A stretch of DNA of 64,000 nt. Origin: Candidatus Cohnella colombiensis. GTDB taxonomy: Bacteria; Bacillota; Bacilli; Paenibacillales; Paenibacillaceae. The translations under genes were made by a program, and so were the position numbers. The notes under the pieces are model-generated. The model saw only the letters and a program-made list of their open reading frames with translations. It made no database searches and was not told the DNA's origin. The stretch covers positions 1,612,001-1,676,000 of the forward strand of contig CP119317.1 of NCBI GenBank assembly GCA_029203125.1. The letters run 5' to 3'. Shown here in pieces: positions 40,629 to 50,100 of this stretch (its first letter is position 1; the number at the start of each line of letters is the position of its first letter).

Positions 40629-41381
40629 TTATCCAGGCTCTTTCATTCCGTACGCTTTCAAGTAATCGTGAATCGCAGGTGGTACTTGAGGGAGTGCAGT
40701 AACTGTGAAAAAAGCTCCAGTTGGTTTCGTATCTATCGGAATAACATTGTAGCTCCATTCCTCTTCCTGCTTCAAATAAATCGAATGGATACCGCATTGT
40801 AATGCAGGCATTACATCTGTGCGGATAGAATTGCCGATCATCCATGTTTGCGTACGATCGAACTGTCCTTCGGACAGTATCTTTTCTAATGCGGATGTAT
40901 TCTTGTGCATGCGTACATAGATCCGATCTTGGAAGTATCGCTCAAGACGCATCTGATCGATTTTCTTTCGTTGGATCAGATGATCGCCACCGGTGTAAAG
41001 GTGAAGCTCATGTCCTTGACGAGCTAAAGAATCAAGTGTCTCTTCCATCAGGGGATAAGGTTCGATTTCGATATCGTAAACGCTAAGTCCAAGCTTCCAG
41101 AGCTGATCTTCTTCCAAGCCTGAACCAGATCGTCCGGTCAATTGTTTGTAATAACGATAAGTATCGACGAACGATTGAGGGAAGTGCTCGCTATTAAAAC
41201 CAAGTACTTGTACGCCAGCGATATCGATTTCTTCATGCTTCTTCATCATCTCTTCACGAGTAACACCGGACGGAGCGAACCATTCGTTCATCTTTTCTTG
41301 GAATTGTGCGACAATCGCGTGAAAATATTTGTTGCAGTATACTAAAGTATCATCAAGATCAAATAATATCGTTTGCTTCAT
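40629..41381 (-). CDS. HAD-superfamily hydrolase
   Basis: A 250-aa HAD hydrolase with motif I TILFDLDDTLVYCNKYF (nucleophile D8, D10), motif II LHLYTGGDHLI, a lysine in QRKKIDQM and motif IV TWMIGNSIRTDVMPAL. The motif IV acidic residue is in the NSIRTD form. The cap domain is helical, as in C1 HADs of the phosphoglycolate-phosphatase type. Substrate unknown. The frame extends upstream, but ATG 41381 with GGAGAAG seven bases before it is the real start. Monocistronic. Confidence 0.85.
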   Translation of the reverse strand: MKQTILFDLDDTLVYCNKYFHAIVAQFQEKMNEWFAPSGVTREEMMKKHEEIDIAGVQVLGFNSEHFPQSFVDTYRYYKQLTGRSGSGLEEDQLWKLGLSVYDIEIEPYPLMEETLDSLARQGHELHLYTGGDHLIQRKKIDQMRLERYFQDRIYVRMHKNTSALEKILSEGQFDRTQTWMIGNSIRTDVMPALQCGIHSIYLKQEEEWSYNVIPIDTKPTGAFFTVTALPQVPPAIHDYLKAYGMKEPG

Positions 41382-41490
41382 GGGTAAACTTCTCCTAATC
41401 GTTAAGCGTAATAATAGTATAATTGGAATCACTACAATTATTATGGCTTGAATGCAGAAGTTTGTAAACAAGAGGGTTGTCCCACAAATG

Positions 41491-41524
41491 GAAGAAGCCC
41501 TCTCATGTTCGAGAAGACTTCTTC
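41491..41524 (-). terminator. Hairpin after the small hypothetical gene
   Basis: GAAGAAG..TCTC / GAGA..CTTCTTC with a central 3-nt bulge on each side, just downstream of the 76-aa gene on the minus strand. The T run is poor. Confidence 0.4.
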
Positions 41525-41530
41525 AGTCAT

Positions 41531-41761
41531 TCAAGCATATTTAGCAATCTTCGCTGTGAGGTCTCGTCTGATGAATTGAAGGCGCTGCCTGACGTAAAAA
41601 TCATAGCTGCCACCACTCAATTCCCGAGGAGTCATCGTGCGTCCTGTGTCATTGTCTACGATAACTAATGTTCCATCTGTGAAAAATTTAAAGGTTAAGT
41701 CTTGCGACGGTCTGGGTCCTCGAGGAGGCTCCAGATAACGAAGATGCTCACAATTCACCAT
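41531..41761 (-). CDS. Hypothetical 76-aa protein
   Basis: A 76-aa protein with no recognised family. It starts MVNCEHLRYLEPPRGPRP and has a short beta-rich core DLTFKFFTDGTLVIVDNDTG, then RTMTPRELSGGSYDFYVRQR. It looks like a compact globular domain without signal peptide. AAGGTGGGATGATGG before the ATG and clean protein-like composition support it as real. It is divergent from the ABC ATPase gene at 41899. Confidence 0.6.
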   Translation of the reverse strand: MVNCEHLRYLEPPRGPRPSQDLTFKFFTDGTLVIVDNDTGRTMTPRELSGGSYDFYVRQRLQFIRRDLTAKIAKYA

Positions 41762-41898
41762 CCATCATCCCACCTTCACACCTTAATTTTTGGAACAAGT
41801 GTTCTTATTTAAATTATATCAAACATTTGTTCGTATGGAAAGGATTTCTTGAATGAAATACACTAGAAATATATCAGATAGAAGAGAGTAGGGCTGAC

Positions 41899-42627
41899 AT
41901 GATTGTCATATCCGGATTAACACGAACAATACCCGAAGGAAAAGTGATACTGAACAATATTGATGCTCGGTTAGAGCCTGGAACATTGATCGCGGTTGTC
42001 GGTTCAAGTGGAAGTGGGAAATCTGCATTGCTTAAGGCGCTGGCACTCAGAGAGCGATGGTCTGATGGGGAATATCGAGTTGATGGGAAGGACTTGATGA
42101 AGGCTGGTTGGTTCGCAAGACTACGCTTTCGCAGCAATGTCGCATACGTTGAGCAACGACCCATTTTATACGAGAATAAAACCGCATTTAAAAATGTACT
42201 TATCGGCGTAGCCGGACAAACCCCACTTTGGCGTAGAATGATTGGATCAGTGCGCAGTGACGATCACATGGGTGGAATGGAAATGCTCGAATCGGTGGGC
42301 CTCCTGGACAAGGCGAAGCAGAAAGTGGACAGGATGAGCGGTGGGGAGCGGCAAAGAGTCGCGATCGCGCGATCGCTTGTGCATGGTGCAAGATTAGTGC
42401 TTGCTGATGAACCTGTATCTGGTCTAGATCCCCACACTTCTGAAGAGATGATGCAAACGTTGAAGCATCTGTGTAAAGATAAAGGGGCGACAATTGTAGT
42501 CGCCCTACATCGATTGGAGCTTGCGGAGAAATTTGCAGATGAAATTTGGGGGATGCAAGAAGGCAGCATCGTAATTAATATTAGGGGTAGAAGATTAACC
42601 GTTGCAGAACGTAACAGATTGAGTTAA
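41899..42627 (+). CDS. Orphan ABC ATPase (PhnC-like)
   Basis: A 242-aa ABC ATP-binding protein: Walker A VVGSSGSGKSALL, Q-loop YVEQRPILYENKT, signature RMSGGERQRVAIARSL, Walker B LVLADEPVSGLD, and switch histidine in VVALHRLELA. It resembles the PhnC and LolD-like ATPases in layout. No permease or binding protein is near, so the transporter it serves is unknown or it is a non-transport ABC protein. Its promoter was not seen; the ATG is preceded by GAGAGTAGGG. Confidence 0.85.
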   Translation: MIVISGLTRTIPEGKVILNNIDARLEPGTLIAVVGSSGSGKSALLKALALRERWSDGEYRVDGKDLMKAGWFARLRFRSNVAYVEQRPILYENKTAFKNVLIGVAGQTPLWRRMIGSVRSDDHMGGMEMLESVGLLDKAKQKVDRMSGGERQRVAIARSLVHGARLVLADEPVSGLDPHTSEEMMQTLKHLCKDKGATIVVALHRLELAEKFADEIWGMQEGSIVINIRGRRLTVAERNRLS

Positions 42628-42639
42628 TTAACGTATACG

Positions 42640-42669
42640 AAGAGACTCTTGGTTTTTAGAGAGTCTCTT
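42640..42669. terminator. Terminator shared by convergent genes
   Basis: Perfect 10-bp stem AAGAGACTCT/AGAGTCTCTT. The right arm lies within the last codons of the minus-strand SET-domain gene. Confidence 0.75.
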
Positions 42670-43048
42670 TATTATTGTCCTCAAACCACAATTCATCTTC
42701 GTTATCGACTTCGCCATTGTAGTTAATGAAAATTTCATCTCCAGCTGGAATATCTGCATAAGCATAGAAGTCGACGGTATGATTATCAAAGTTCAGCTCG
42801 TAATAGGCATTCGGTTTGTAGGAATGATTAAATAGCATTCCGTAGCCAAGCAGAAGAGCTGTATGATTCGCACCATAGCTGAACATATAATCAGCTAGCA
42901 AAGTTTGTTCAATATGAACATGCTGTTCGTTTGGATAAGGAATAACGGGTGCCTCGTGAAATAACGTACCTTTCGAAATCGGCCCCATGGCGAATACGCC
43001 ACGATTGAACTCGCCATCACTAATCTTAGAAGATTTAATTTCTATCAT
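42656..43048 (-). CDS. SET-domain protein lysine methyltransferase-like protein
   Basis: A ~130-aa protein that is almost only a SET domain. It has FNRGVFAMGPISKGTLF (the SAM-side GxG-type start), GYGMLFNHSYKPNAYYEL (the NHSxxPN pseudoknot motif) and AYADIPAGDEIFINYNGE (the GEE..DY-type end, with tyrosine). SET domains methylate lysines, in eukaryotes chiefly on histones; the bacterial target is unknown. Post-SET cysteines are absent. Start is ATG 43048 or 43051, both after AGGTGATA. Cytoplasmic. It converges with the ABC ATPase gene. Confidence 0.85.
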   Translation of the reverse strand: MIEIKSSKISDGEFNRGVFAMGPISKGTLFHEAPVIPYPNEQHVHIEQTLLADYMFSYGANHTALLLGYGMLFNHSYKPNAYYELNFDNHTVDFYAYADIPAGDEIFINYNGEVDNEDELWFEDNNKETL

Positions 43049-43274
43049 CATTATCACCTGCATCTGTATAAGTGTAAGTATTATAACTTAGGTCACATAA
43101 GTAAGCAAAAAACGGTCAATTTGTTCATATCCTATTCATATAAAGATAATATTTAATGATTTAAACTAGATGTTGCAGGAATTTTGTGAATTAACGCGAA
43201 ATTATAATTATTTACAACCTACTAATTATTCTGAATTTTTCCTCTACTACACGTGAAAGGGGTTACAACTCATC

Positions 43275-44279
43275 ATGGCAAACCTACCTAAAGTGAACGA
43301 GCTTGGTTTTTTTGAAATTCGATTGGAATCAATCGGTGGGCTTGGAGCAAATTTAGCTGGGAAAATGTTAGCAGAAGCAGGAGTAATGGGTGCAGGATTG
43401 AACGGTGTAAGCTTTAGTTCGTATGGTTCGGAGAAAAAGGGGTCTGCAGTCAAAGCGCATATTCGTTTTTGTGACATCAATACGCGGATTCGTGATACAT
43501 CACCTGTGGAACGTCCACATGTGATCGGTATTTTTCATGAAAACTTGTCCAAGACGATCAACGTTATTTCTGGGATGGCTGAAGATTCGATCGTGCTTGT
43601 TAATTCGAAGAAATCTCCAGAGCAGCTGAAGACGCAATTGAAGATGAAGGCGGGGATTATCGCAGTTGTAGATGCAACTGGGATTGCGTTAGATCTTAAT
43701 AATCGCGTGAATATGGCTATGCTAGGCGGATTGTTCCGATTATGTGAGTTTCTAGATGTGGAGTTTATGAAAGGTGTTATTCGCAAATCACTGGAGAAAA
43801 AATACCCAGCTGCGGTACAGCCGGCATTGGATACTTTCCAACGTGGTTACGATGAAGTAAAGTTCCAGACGTTCGTGTTAGATGAAGGAGATGCAATGCC
43901 GGGCTACGTTCGAATGGATACACCGGTACTCGGATATGACACGCAGCCGATCGGCGGCATAATTACAAACCCAGGGAATAGCATATTGAAAGATTTGAGC
44001 ATCTCCCGCGCGGGAATGATGCCGCATTTTGCTGATGATAAGTGCATTCATTGTGCAGCTTGCGATAATGTGTGTCCGGATTTCTGCTTCGTATGGGAGG
44101 AGCAGGAAGATAAGAAGGGGCGTCCTCAGATGTTCCTGCAAGGGATTGACTACCAATATTGCAAAGGTTGTCTGAAGTGTGTTATCGCATGTCCAACAGA
44201 TGCATTGTCTAGTGCGCTTGAGGTTGAAGGTTATGCCGAGGAACACCGTTTCCCTCATAAATTTCGTTTAGCACTATAA
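43275..44279 (+). CDS. 2-oxoacid:acceptor oxidoreductase, fused gamma and ferredoxin subunits
   Basis: A 334-aa fusion. Residues ~10-190 are the gamma subunit (RLESIGGLGANLAGKMLAE, NGVSFSSYGSEKKGSAVKAH). The C-terminal ~90 residues are a two-cluster ferredoxin domain: CIHCAACDNVCPDFCF and CKGCLKCVIACPTDAL, i.e. two CxxCxxCxxxC motifs for 4Fe-4S clusters. It carries electrons from the TPP-containing partner encoded next (33 nt downstream). Together they oxidise pyruvate or 2-oxoglutarate to acyl-CoA and reduce ferredoxin or a like acceptor. AAAGGGG lies 12 nt before the ATG. Confidence 0.9.
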   Translation: MANLPKVNELGFFEIRLESIGGLGANLAGKMLAEAGVMGAGLNGVSFSSYGSEKKGSAVKAHIRFCDINTRIRDTSPVERPHVIGIFHENLSKTINVISGMAEDSIVLVNSKKSPEQLKTQLKMKAGIIAVVDATGIALDLNNRVNMAMLGGLFRLCEFLDVEFMKGVIRKSLEKKYPAAVQPALDTFQRGYDEVKFQTFVLDEGDAMPGYVRMDTPVLGYDTQPIGGIITNPGNSILKDLSISRAGMMPHFADDKCIHCAACDNVCPDFCFVWEEQEDKKGRPQMFLQGIDYQYCKGCLKCVIACPTDALSSALEVEGYAEEHRFPHKFRLAL

Positions 44280-44312
44280 ATTGACTGCACATAATGGAAA
44301 GGTGGAGTAGCA

Positions 44313-46622
44313 ATGGCTATTGACGTTGATAAGGAATTAGAATCGTCAGGTACTGTTGAGCAACGCATCGTCTATGAGTCAGGCAACGAGATGGCAGCCT
44401 ATGCCGCGCATCAGATCAACTATCATATTATGGGGTATTTTCCGATATCGCCCTCGACTGAGGTTGCACAGTTTCTAGATCTTATGAAATCTAATGGACA
44501 GCACGATATTGTGCTCATTCCAGCAGATGGCGAGCATGGTTCAGCGGGCGTCTGTTATGGTGCTTCAACAGGTGGAGGCCGGGTGTTCAATGCAACATCG
44601 GCGAATGGCTACTTGTATATGCTTGAGCAGATGCCCGTACAATCGGGTACGCGTTTTCCGATGGTGCTCAATCTCGTTTGTCGTTCGGTTTCAGGACCGC
44701 TTGATATTCATGGTGATCATTCTGATCTTTACTTCGCCTTAAATACAGGCTGGCCGATTGTGCTATGTCGTGATCCACAAGCAGTGTATGACATGAACAT
44801 TATCGCCCTAAAGCTTGCTGAGGACCCTGAGGTTCGCCTTCCTGTACTTGTCGCCTCTGATGGGTACTTCACAAGTCACCAGAAGCGCCGAGTCAATACG
44901 TTCGCACATCGTGAGGATGTATTAAAGTTTGTAGGAGAGCATCCGCCAGAAGGCTTTAAGCATGTATTTGATCGCAACAATCCAATTACAGTTGGACCTT
45001 ATATGAATGAGCCGGATTATATCAACAACTGCTATCAACAAAGCTTAGCGATGTATCGTGCGGAAGCGGTCTATGACCGTATTCGTCAAGAATATGCAGA
45101 ACTGACAGGCAGAGATTATCCGATCCTTGAGCTATATCGCATGGATGATGCCGAAGTCGCTGTATTCCTGCTGAATTCGTCTTCAGAGATCATTAAAGAT
45201 GTCGTCGATGAATTGCGTTCTAAAGGGATTAAAGCCGGTGCAATTTCACCGAACATCATTCGTCCGTTCCCAGCAAAGGCGATTGCAGAAGCTTTGAAAA
45301 ATATTAAAGCGGTAACGGTTGGAGATCGTGCTGATGCATACGGCGCTCACGGTGGCAACATGGTGCTTGAAGTGCGTTCCGCGCTCCATACTTATGGCAA
45401 CTCCTCGACACTGGTCGTCAGTCGGATTTATGGTCTTGGAGGCAAAGACTTCTACGCAGAAGATGGCATTCAAATGTTCGAATTCGCGATCGATGCGATG
45501 AATAAAGGATTCGTTGAAAATCCATTTGCTTATCATGGGATTACTGCTGGAGATCCTGACAAAGCACCTAAGCGTGTCGTCGAACCGCTCGATTATGAAG
45601 AGGTAAAGACAGGACTCATCACCGTAACACCAGATGAAGTGACAGGTAAAATCAATGTTCGTGTTCCGCCCCTTCGAGCTTTAACGAAGAAGGCGAAGCG
45701 GATTGCCCCAGGTCATGGCGCTTGTCCAGGCTGCGGAATCTTCTCTGGATTGGAGCTGTTCTTTAAAGGGATTGAAGGCGATATTGTTGCTTTATTCCAC
45801 ACCGGATGCGCGATGGTTGTTACGACTGGATATCCTTATTCTGCGCATAAAGCGACTTACATCCACAACTTATTCCAAAACGGTGCAGCGACATTGTCTG
45901 GCGTAGTTGAAATGTTCCATGAACGTAAACGTCGTGGAGAGTTGGATCATCTTGGTATACAAGACGACTTTACTTTTGTCATGATTACAGGTGACGGCGG
46001 TATGGATATTGGAATGGGTCCTGCAATTGGAGCTGCCCTTCGTAACCACCGTATGATCATTCTGGAATATGATAACGAAGGCTACATGAACACCGGTGCG
46101 CAGTTGTCCTACTCCACTCCAATGGGTCATCGGACGTCTACGTCTAACGTTGGGAAACATCAGGGTGGAAAAGTGTTCCACCATAAGGATACGGCTCAAA
46201 TTATGGCAGCAACGAATATTCCATACGTGTTCACGGGCAGTGAGGCAAATGCGCCAGATCTCGTACGAAAAGGTGCAAAAGCGCAATGGTATGCTCAGAA
46301 TGTCGGGATGGTATATGGGAAAATTCTCATTACATGCCCATTGAACTGGCTGTCAGATGACAAGGATGGAACAACGATTATCGATCAGGCAGTTAACTCT
46401 TGTTTCTTTCCGCTATATGAGGTTGAACGAGGAGTTACGACGCTCACCTACAATCCGGAAGAGAAAGGCAAACGTGTTCCTGTTGGAGACTGGCTCAAGA
46501 TGATGGGTAAGACGAGGCATCTATCCAAACCAGAATATGCCGAGACACTCAAAGAGTTCGACCACGAGATCGAACGTCGCTGGAACATGCTGAAGGCGAA
46601 GCATGAGAGTCCTTATCTCTAA
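44313..46622 (+). CDS. 2-oxoacid:acceptor oxidoreductase, fused alpha and beta subunits
   Basis: A 769-aa fusion of the alpha (about residues 15-430) and beta (about 460-769) subunits. The alpha part includes GNEMAAYAAHQINYHIMGYF, PISPSTEVAQF and VGDRADAYGAHGGNM. The beta part has GHGACPGCGIFSG, HTGCAMVVTTGYPY and the TPP motif ITGDGGMDIGMGPAIGAALR, then EYDNEGYMNTGAQLS. Substrate choice (pyruvate, 2-oxoglutarate or a branched oxoacid) cannot be settled by eye. Such enzymes are usually ferredoxin-linked and oxygen-sensitive. It is in one operon with the gamma/ferredoxin fusion. Confidence 0.9.
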   Translation: MAIDVDKELESSGTVEQRIVYESGNEMAAYAAHQINYHIMGYFPISPSTEVAQFLDLMKSNGQHDIVLIPADGEHGSAGVCYGASTGGGRVFNATSANGYLYMLEQMPVQSGTRFPMVLNLVCRSVSGPLDIHGDHSDLYFALNTGWPIVLCRDPQAVYDMNIIALKLAEDPEVRLPVLVASDGYFTSHQKRRVNTFAHREDVLKFVGEHPPEGFKHVFDRNNPITVGPYMNEPDYINNCYQQSLAMYRAEAVYDRIRQEYAELTGRDYPILELYRMDDAEVAVFLLNSSSEIIKDVVDELRSKGIKAGAISPNIIRPFPAKAIAEALKNIKAVTVGDRADAYGAHGGNMVLEVRSALHTYGNSSTLVVSRIYGLGGKDFYAEDGIQMFEFAIDAMNKGFVENPFAYHGITAGDPDKAPKRVVEPLDYEEVKTGLITVTPDEVTGKINVRVPPLRALTKKAKRIAPGHGACPGCGIFSGLELFFKGIEGDIVALFHTGCAMVVTTGYPYSAHKATYIHNLFQNGAATLSGVVEMFHERKRRGELDHLGIQDDFTFVMITGDGGMDIGMGPAIGAALRNHRMIILEYDNEGYMNTGAQLSYSTPMGHRTSTSNVGKHQGGKVFHHKDTAQIMAATNIPYVFTGSEANAPDLVRKGAKAQWYAQNVGMVYGKILITCPLNWLSDDKDGTTIIDQAVNSCFFPLYEVERGVTTLTYNPEEKGKRVPVGDWLKMMGKTRHLSKPEYAETLKEFDHEIERRWNMLKAKHESPYL

Positions 46623-46641
46623 GAATGGAGCGTTGCAGTCA

Positions 46642-46938
46642 ATGCCTTACGTGATGAAGCATACTACCACAGGGACATTGCTCTCTTGCGTGCAGCGGAA
46701 TGGCTATGAGCTCGCCTATTATGGCATTAAGCTTTGGGATGATCAGCCGAGTGAAGAGCATCTTGCTAAAGCAATAATAGAAGCAGGAATAGATCCAGAA
46801 GAACAAGCAGGCAACTTGAGTGAATGGACTGTTATGCAGCTGTCTGAGCATGAAGCGAAGATGGCGAATGTGAAGCTAAGCAACGATCCTCGCAAAATGG
46901 TTACGTATCGAGAAGGAATCATCGCATTAAAGATTTGA
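46642..46938 (+). CDS. Hypothetical 98-aa protein at the end of the oxidoreductase operon
   Basis: A 98-aa protein of unknown function, starting MPYVMKHTTTGTLLSCVQRN, with YELAYYGIKLWDDQPSEEHL and MVTYREGIIALKI. It is small, acidic and has no signal or metal motif beyond a single cysteine. It lies 19 nt after the alpha/beta gene and before a strong terminator, so it is cotranscribed and may be an accessory to the oxidoreductase. The frame is open from 46603, but that start lies inside the upstream gene; ATG 46642 follows GGAGCG at a rather long spacing. Confidence 0.6.
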   Translation: MPYVMKHTTTGTLLSCVQRNGYELAYYGIKLWDDQPSEEHLAKAIIEAGIDPEEQAGNLSEWTVMQLSEHEAKMANVKLSNDPRKMVTYREGIIALKI

Positions 46939-46944
46939 GGATAG

Positions 46945-46987
46945 GAAGGACTTTCCTAGATAGTTTAGGAAAGTCCTTCTCTTTTTG
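46945..46987 (+). terminator. Terminator of the 2-oxoacid oxidoreductase operon
   Basis: Perfect 14-bp stem GAAGGACTTTCCTA/TAGGAAAGTCCTTC followed by a T-rich tail (TCTCTTTTT). Confidence 0.9.
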
Positions 46988-47124
46988 TATAAGTTGTAAA
47001 TTTAATTTGTAAATGGTCAAATTAACACCTTTTTTATTCCCCTTCAAAACGTTCTAATAAATGTGACTAGCATGATTATTACATAACGCATTCCCATTTT
47101 ATTATTTGAAGGGGGAAACTTATT

Positions 47125-50100
47125 TTGAAACAAAGTTCAAAGAAAGTGTGGAAGCCCGTATTAAAGATTACAACCTTGTTCATCATTTTTAGTTTGGTGC
47201 TTAGTATGTTCAACATTATGCCGTCTCAAAATGTAAGCGCTGCCAGTAGCTATTTGCTCTCCAAAGACAGACCGGCTTTTGCCTCATCTATTGAAGGGAA
47301 CTCATTTACTGCTGATAAAGCCTTTGATGGAGATACTAGCTCGCGTTGGGCTAGTGCTTGGGGGTCTGATCCCCAATGGATCTATGTTGACCTTGGTGCA
47401 GTTGCGGTCATAGATCGTGTGGTGATCACTTGGCAGAGCGCATATTCTAAATCTTATAAGATTCAGGTTTCCAATAATGAAATCAATTGGACCGATATTC
47501 ATTCTACTACTTTGGGAAGTGGAGGTGTCGAGGACATTACGCTAAGTGGAACAGGACGATATGTCCGCATGCTCTCTACGCAACGCTTCAAACCGCAATA
47601 TGGCGTTTCTTTATTTGAGTTTGAGGTGTACGGAACGGGCGGTGTCAATCTTCCTTCACCGAGCTATGGAACGAATGTCGCATTAAACAAACCTACTTAC
47701 GTGTCATCCGCAGCACAACCAGCTAGTCAAGCTGTTGACGGGAACGATTCGACCCGCTGGGTTTCTAACGCAAGCGATGATCAATGGATTTATGTTGATT
47801 TAGGAAGTGTACGTACCTTAGGCCGAGTCATTATTAATTGGGATAATGCGGGTAGGACGTATGACCTTCAAGTTTCTAATGATGCAACGAATTGGACTAC
47901 CGTGTTTCGGGAGATGAACGGTGACGGAGAGCCAATTAATTTACCGATCTATGCAAGTAGTCGATATTTGAGAATGAAGGGCATCATTGCTGTTTCTAGC
48001 TCAGGCTATTCAATTTCTGAATTCAAAGTCTATGATTATATCACCGGTGATCCAAAACCTACGTATACGATTACTCCGATTCCAGTGCTTTCAACAGTTG
48101 CAGTTGGACAGGGCAGTTATGCTCTAAATGATCTAACGATTCGACAGCCTAAAGCTGCGACTTATAAATCGGCTAATGTCACCTCCCCGCTACCCTCCAA
48201 TGATTGGTGGCAATCGATGCTCATCGATAAGCTAGGCGGTGGAATAATTACTTTGCCACTTAAAGCCAAGTATACGAAACAAGGATTGGGTTTGCTTACG
48301 CCTGGAGCGGGATATGTGAAAACATCCGGAAATGGGATTACTGCGGATGGCCCACCGGATTTATATGTAACCGCCAACAATATTAGCCCTGCAACGATCT
48401 TGAATCGTATTACTGGGTATAGTGATTGGTCAGTCGATGTTGTATTAAGCGATAATAATGTTGATAAAATGAAAACAACTTTCGTTAAAGGGTCACCGTA
48501 TCTCTATTCACTTTTCAACGATGCAACAACTCCGGAAATCTATTTGCCTGCAACTACAAGATTTTTTGATGATAACAACAATACGATTTTGACAACGGAT
48601 GGCGCTACTTTTACAGGTGATCACATCGGTATTGAAATTATTAATTCTGATGGTGCGCCCACACCTTCCATGGTAACAAGATCGTATGGGGTCTTTGCAC
48701 CTCCAGGTACAGTATTCACAAGAGCAGGAGTAAAGTTAAAGCTATCGCTTGGTGGAGGACAGAACTACTTGTCACTGGCGACCTTACCAGTTCAATCCCA
48801 ATTGAATTACTTCTATCAGCATGCCTATGCGTTCGTCACAAGTACGAATGTGTCTTATAGCTACAATGAGACGACATCGGATGTGACTACGAACTTTAAT
48901 GTCGCGACATCACTCAAGCGAACGGGTTTCGCTAACACGACGTTAATGACGCAATTCCCACATCAGTGGAAGATTACAACAACCCCATTAACTGCATTAA
49001 CGTATCTATCGATTCGAGGATTGCTGAAAGTTGTAGAAGGTAACTCCTTCACGACTGTAGACAAATTTTATGGGATAGTGCCCCAATTTACTGAGCCGGG
49101 AGATTCAACGTATTCTCGTCAGACCTTACTGCAATATCTTGCAGTGCTTGATACGGAAATGTCTAAAAATTTAATGCAAAAGGATGCCTATTGGCAAGGA
49201 AAGAAGCTTCAGCCACTAGCGATGGGTGTGTTAATGGCTGACCAAATCGGCGATGAGAACTACAAGAACATCTTCCTGGGAAGGATCAAGACTATCTTAG
49301 TAGATTGGTACACCTATACTTCTGGCGAACCGAACTACTACTTCGCATATAACCCTGAATGGGGAACCATGTATTATAAACATAGCGATTACAGCTCCAA
49401 TTCAGCGAATCTGACTGATCATCATTTCACGAATGGCTATTTCGTATTTGCTTCTGCAGTGTTAGCAACTTACGATCAAGATTTCAAGGACAAATATAGC
49501 GGCATGGTAGAGCATCTTATTCGTGATTATGCGAACCCATCGAAGTCAGATACATTGTATCCGTTCTTCCGTAACTTTGACCCCTATGATGGTCACTCAT
49601 GGGCAGGTGGCTATGGCGACAATGCGAATGGCAACAATCAGGAAGCAGCAGGAGAGGCATTGTTCAGCTGGGTGGGTCAATATATGTGGGGCATAGCGAC
49701 GGGTAATACAACTTACCGCGACGCAGGAATCTATGGCTTTACGACGGAGCTAAAGGCTATTGAGCAATATTGGTTTAACTATGACAATGATAATTGGCTA
49801 CCAGGATATAATCACAAGACAGTTGGTCAAGTGTATGGAAGCGCGATTAACTTCGGCACTTTCTTCAGTGGCAACCCCTATCACGTCTATGGCATTCACT
49901 GGCTTCCAACTGCTGAATATCTCACAAGCTATGCTTTTGATCCAGCAAAAGCAGGAGCGATGTATAGCGGGATGGTTGCAGATAATTCGGGACCAGAAAC
50001 AGGTTGGTATCATACGATCTGGCCAATCCAATCGTTAAGCGATCCGCAAGCAGTGCTCAATAAATGGGATGTGACCAATATGCAGAAGGATGCAGAAGCG

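Noticed and set aside
43064..43274. Rex or Fnr site before the 2-oxoacid oxidoreductase operon
   Set aside because: Only a half site (TTGTGAA) is present; the second half does not match.
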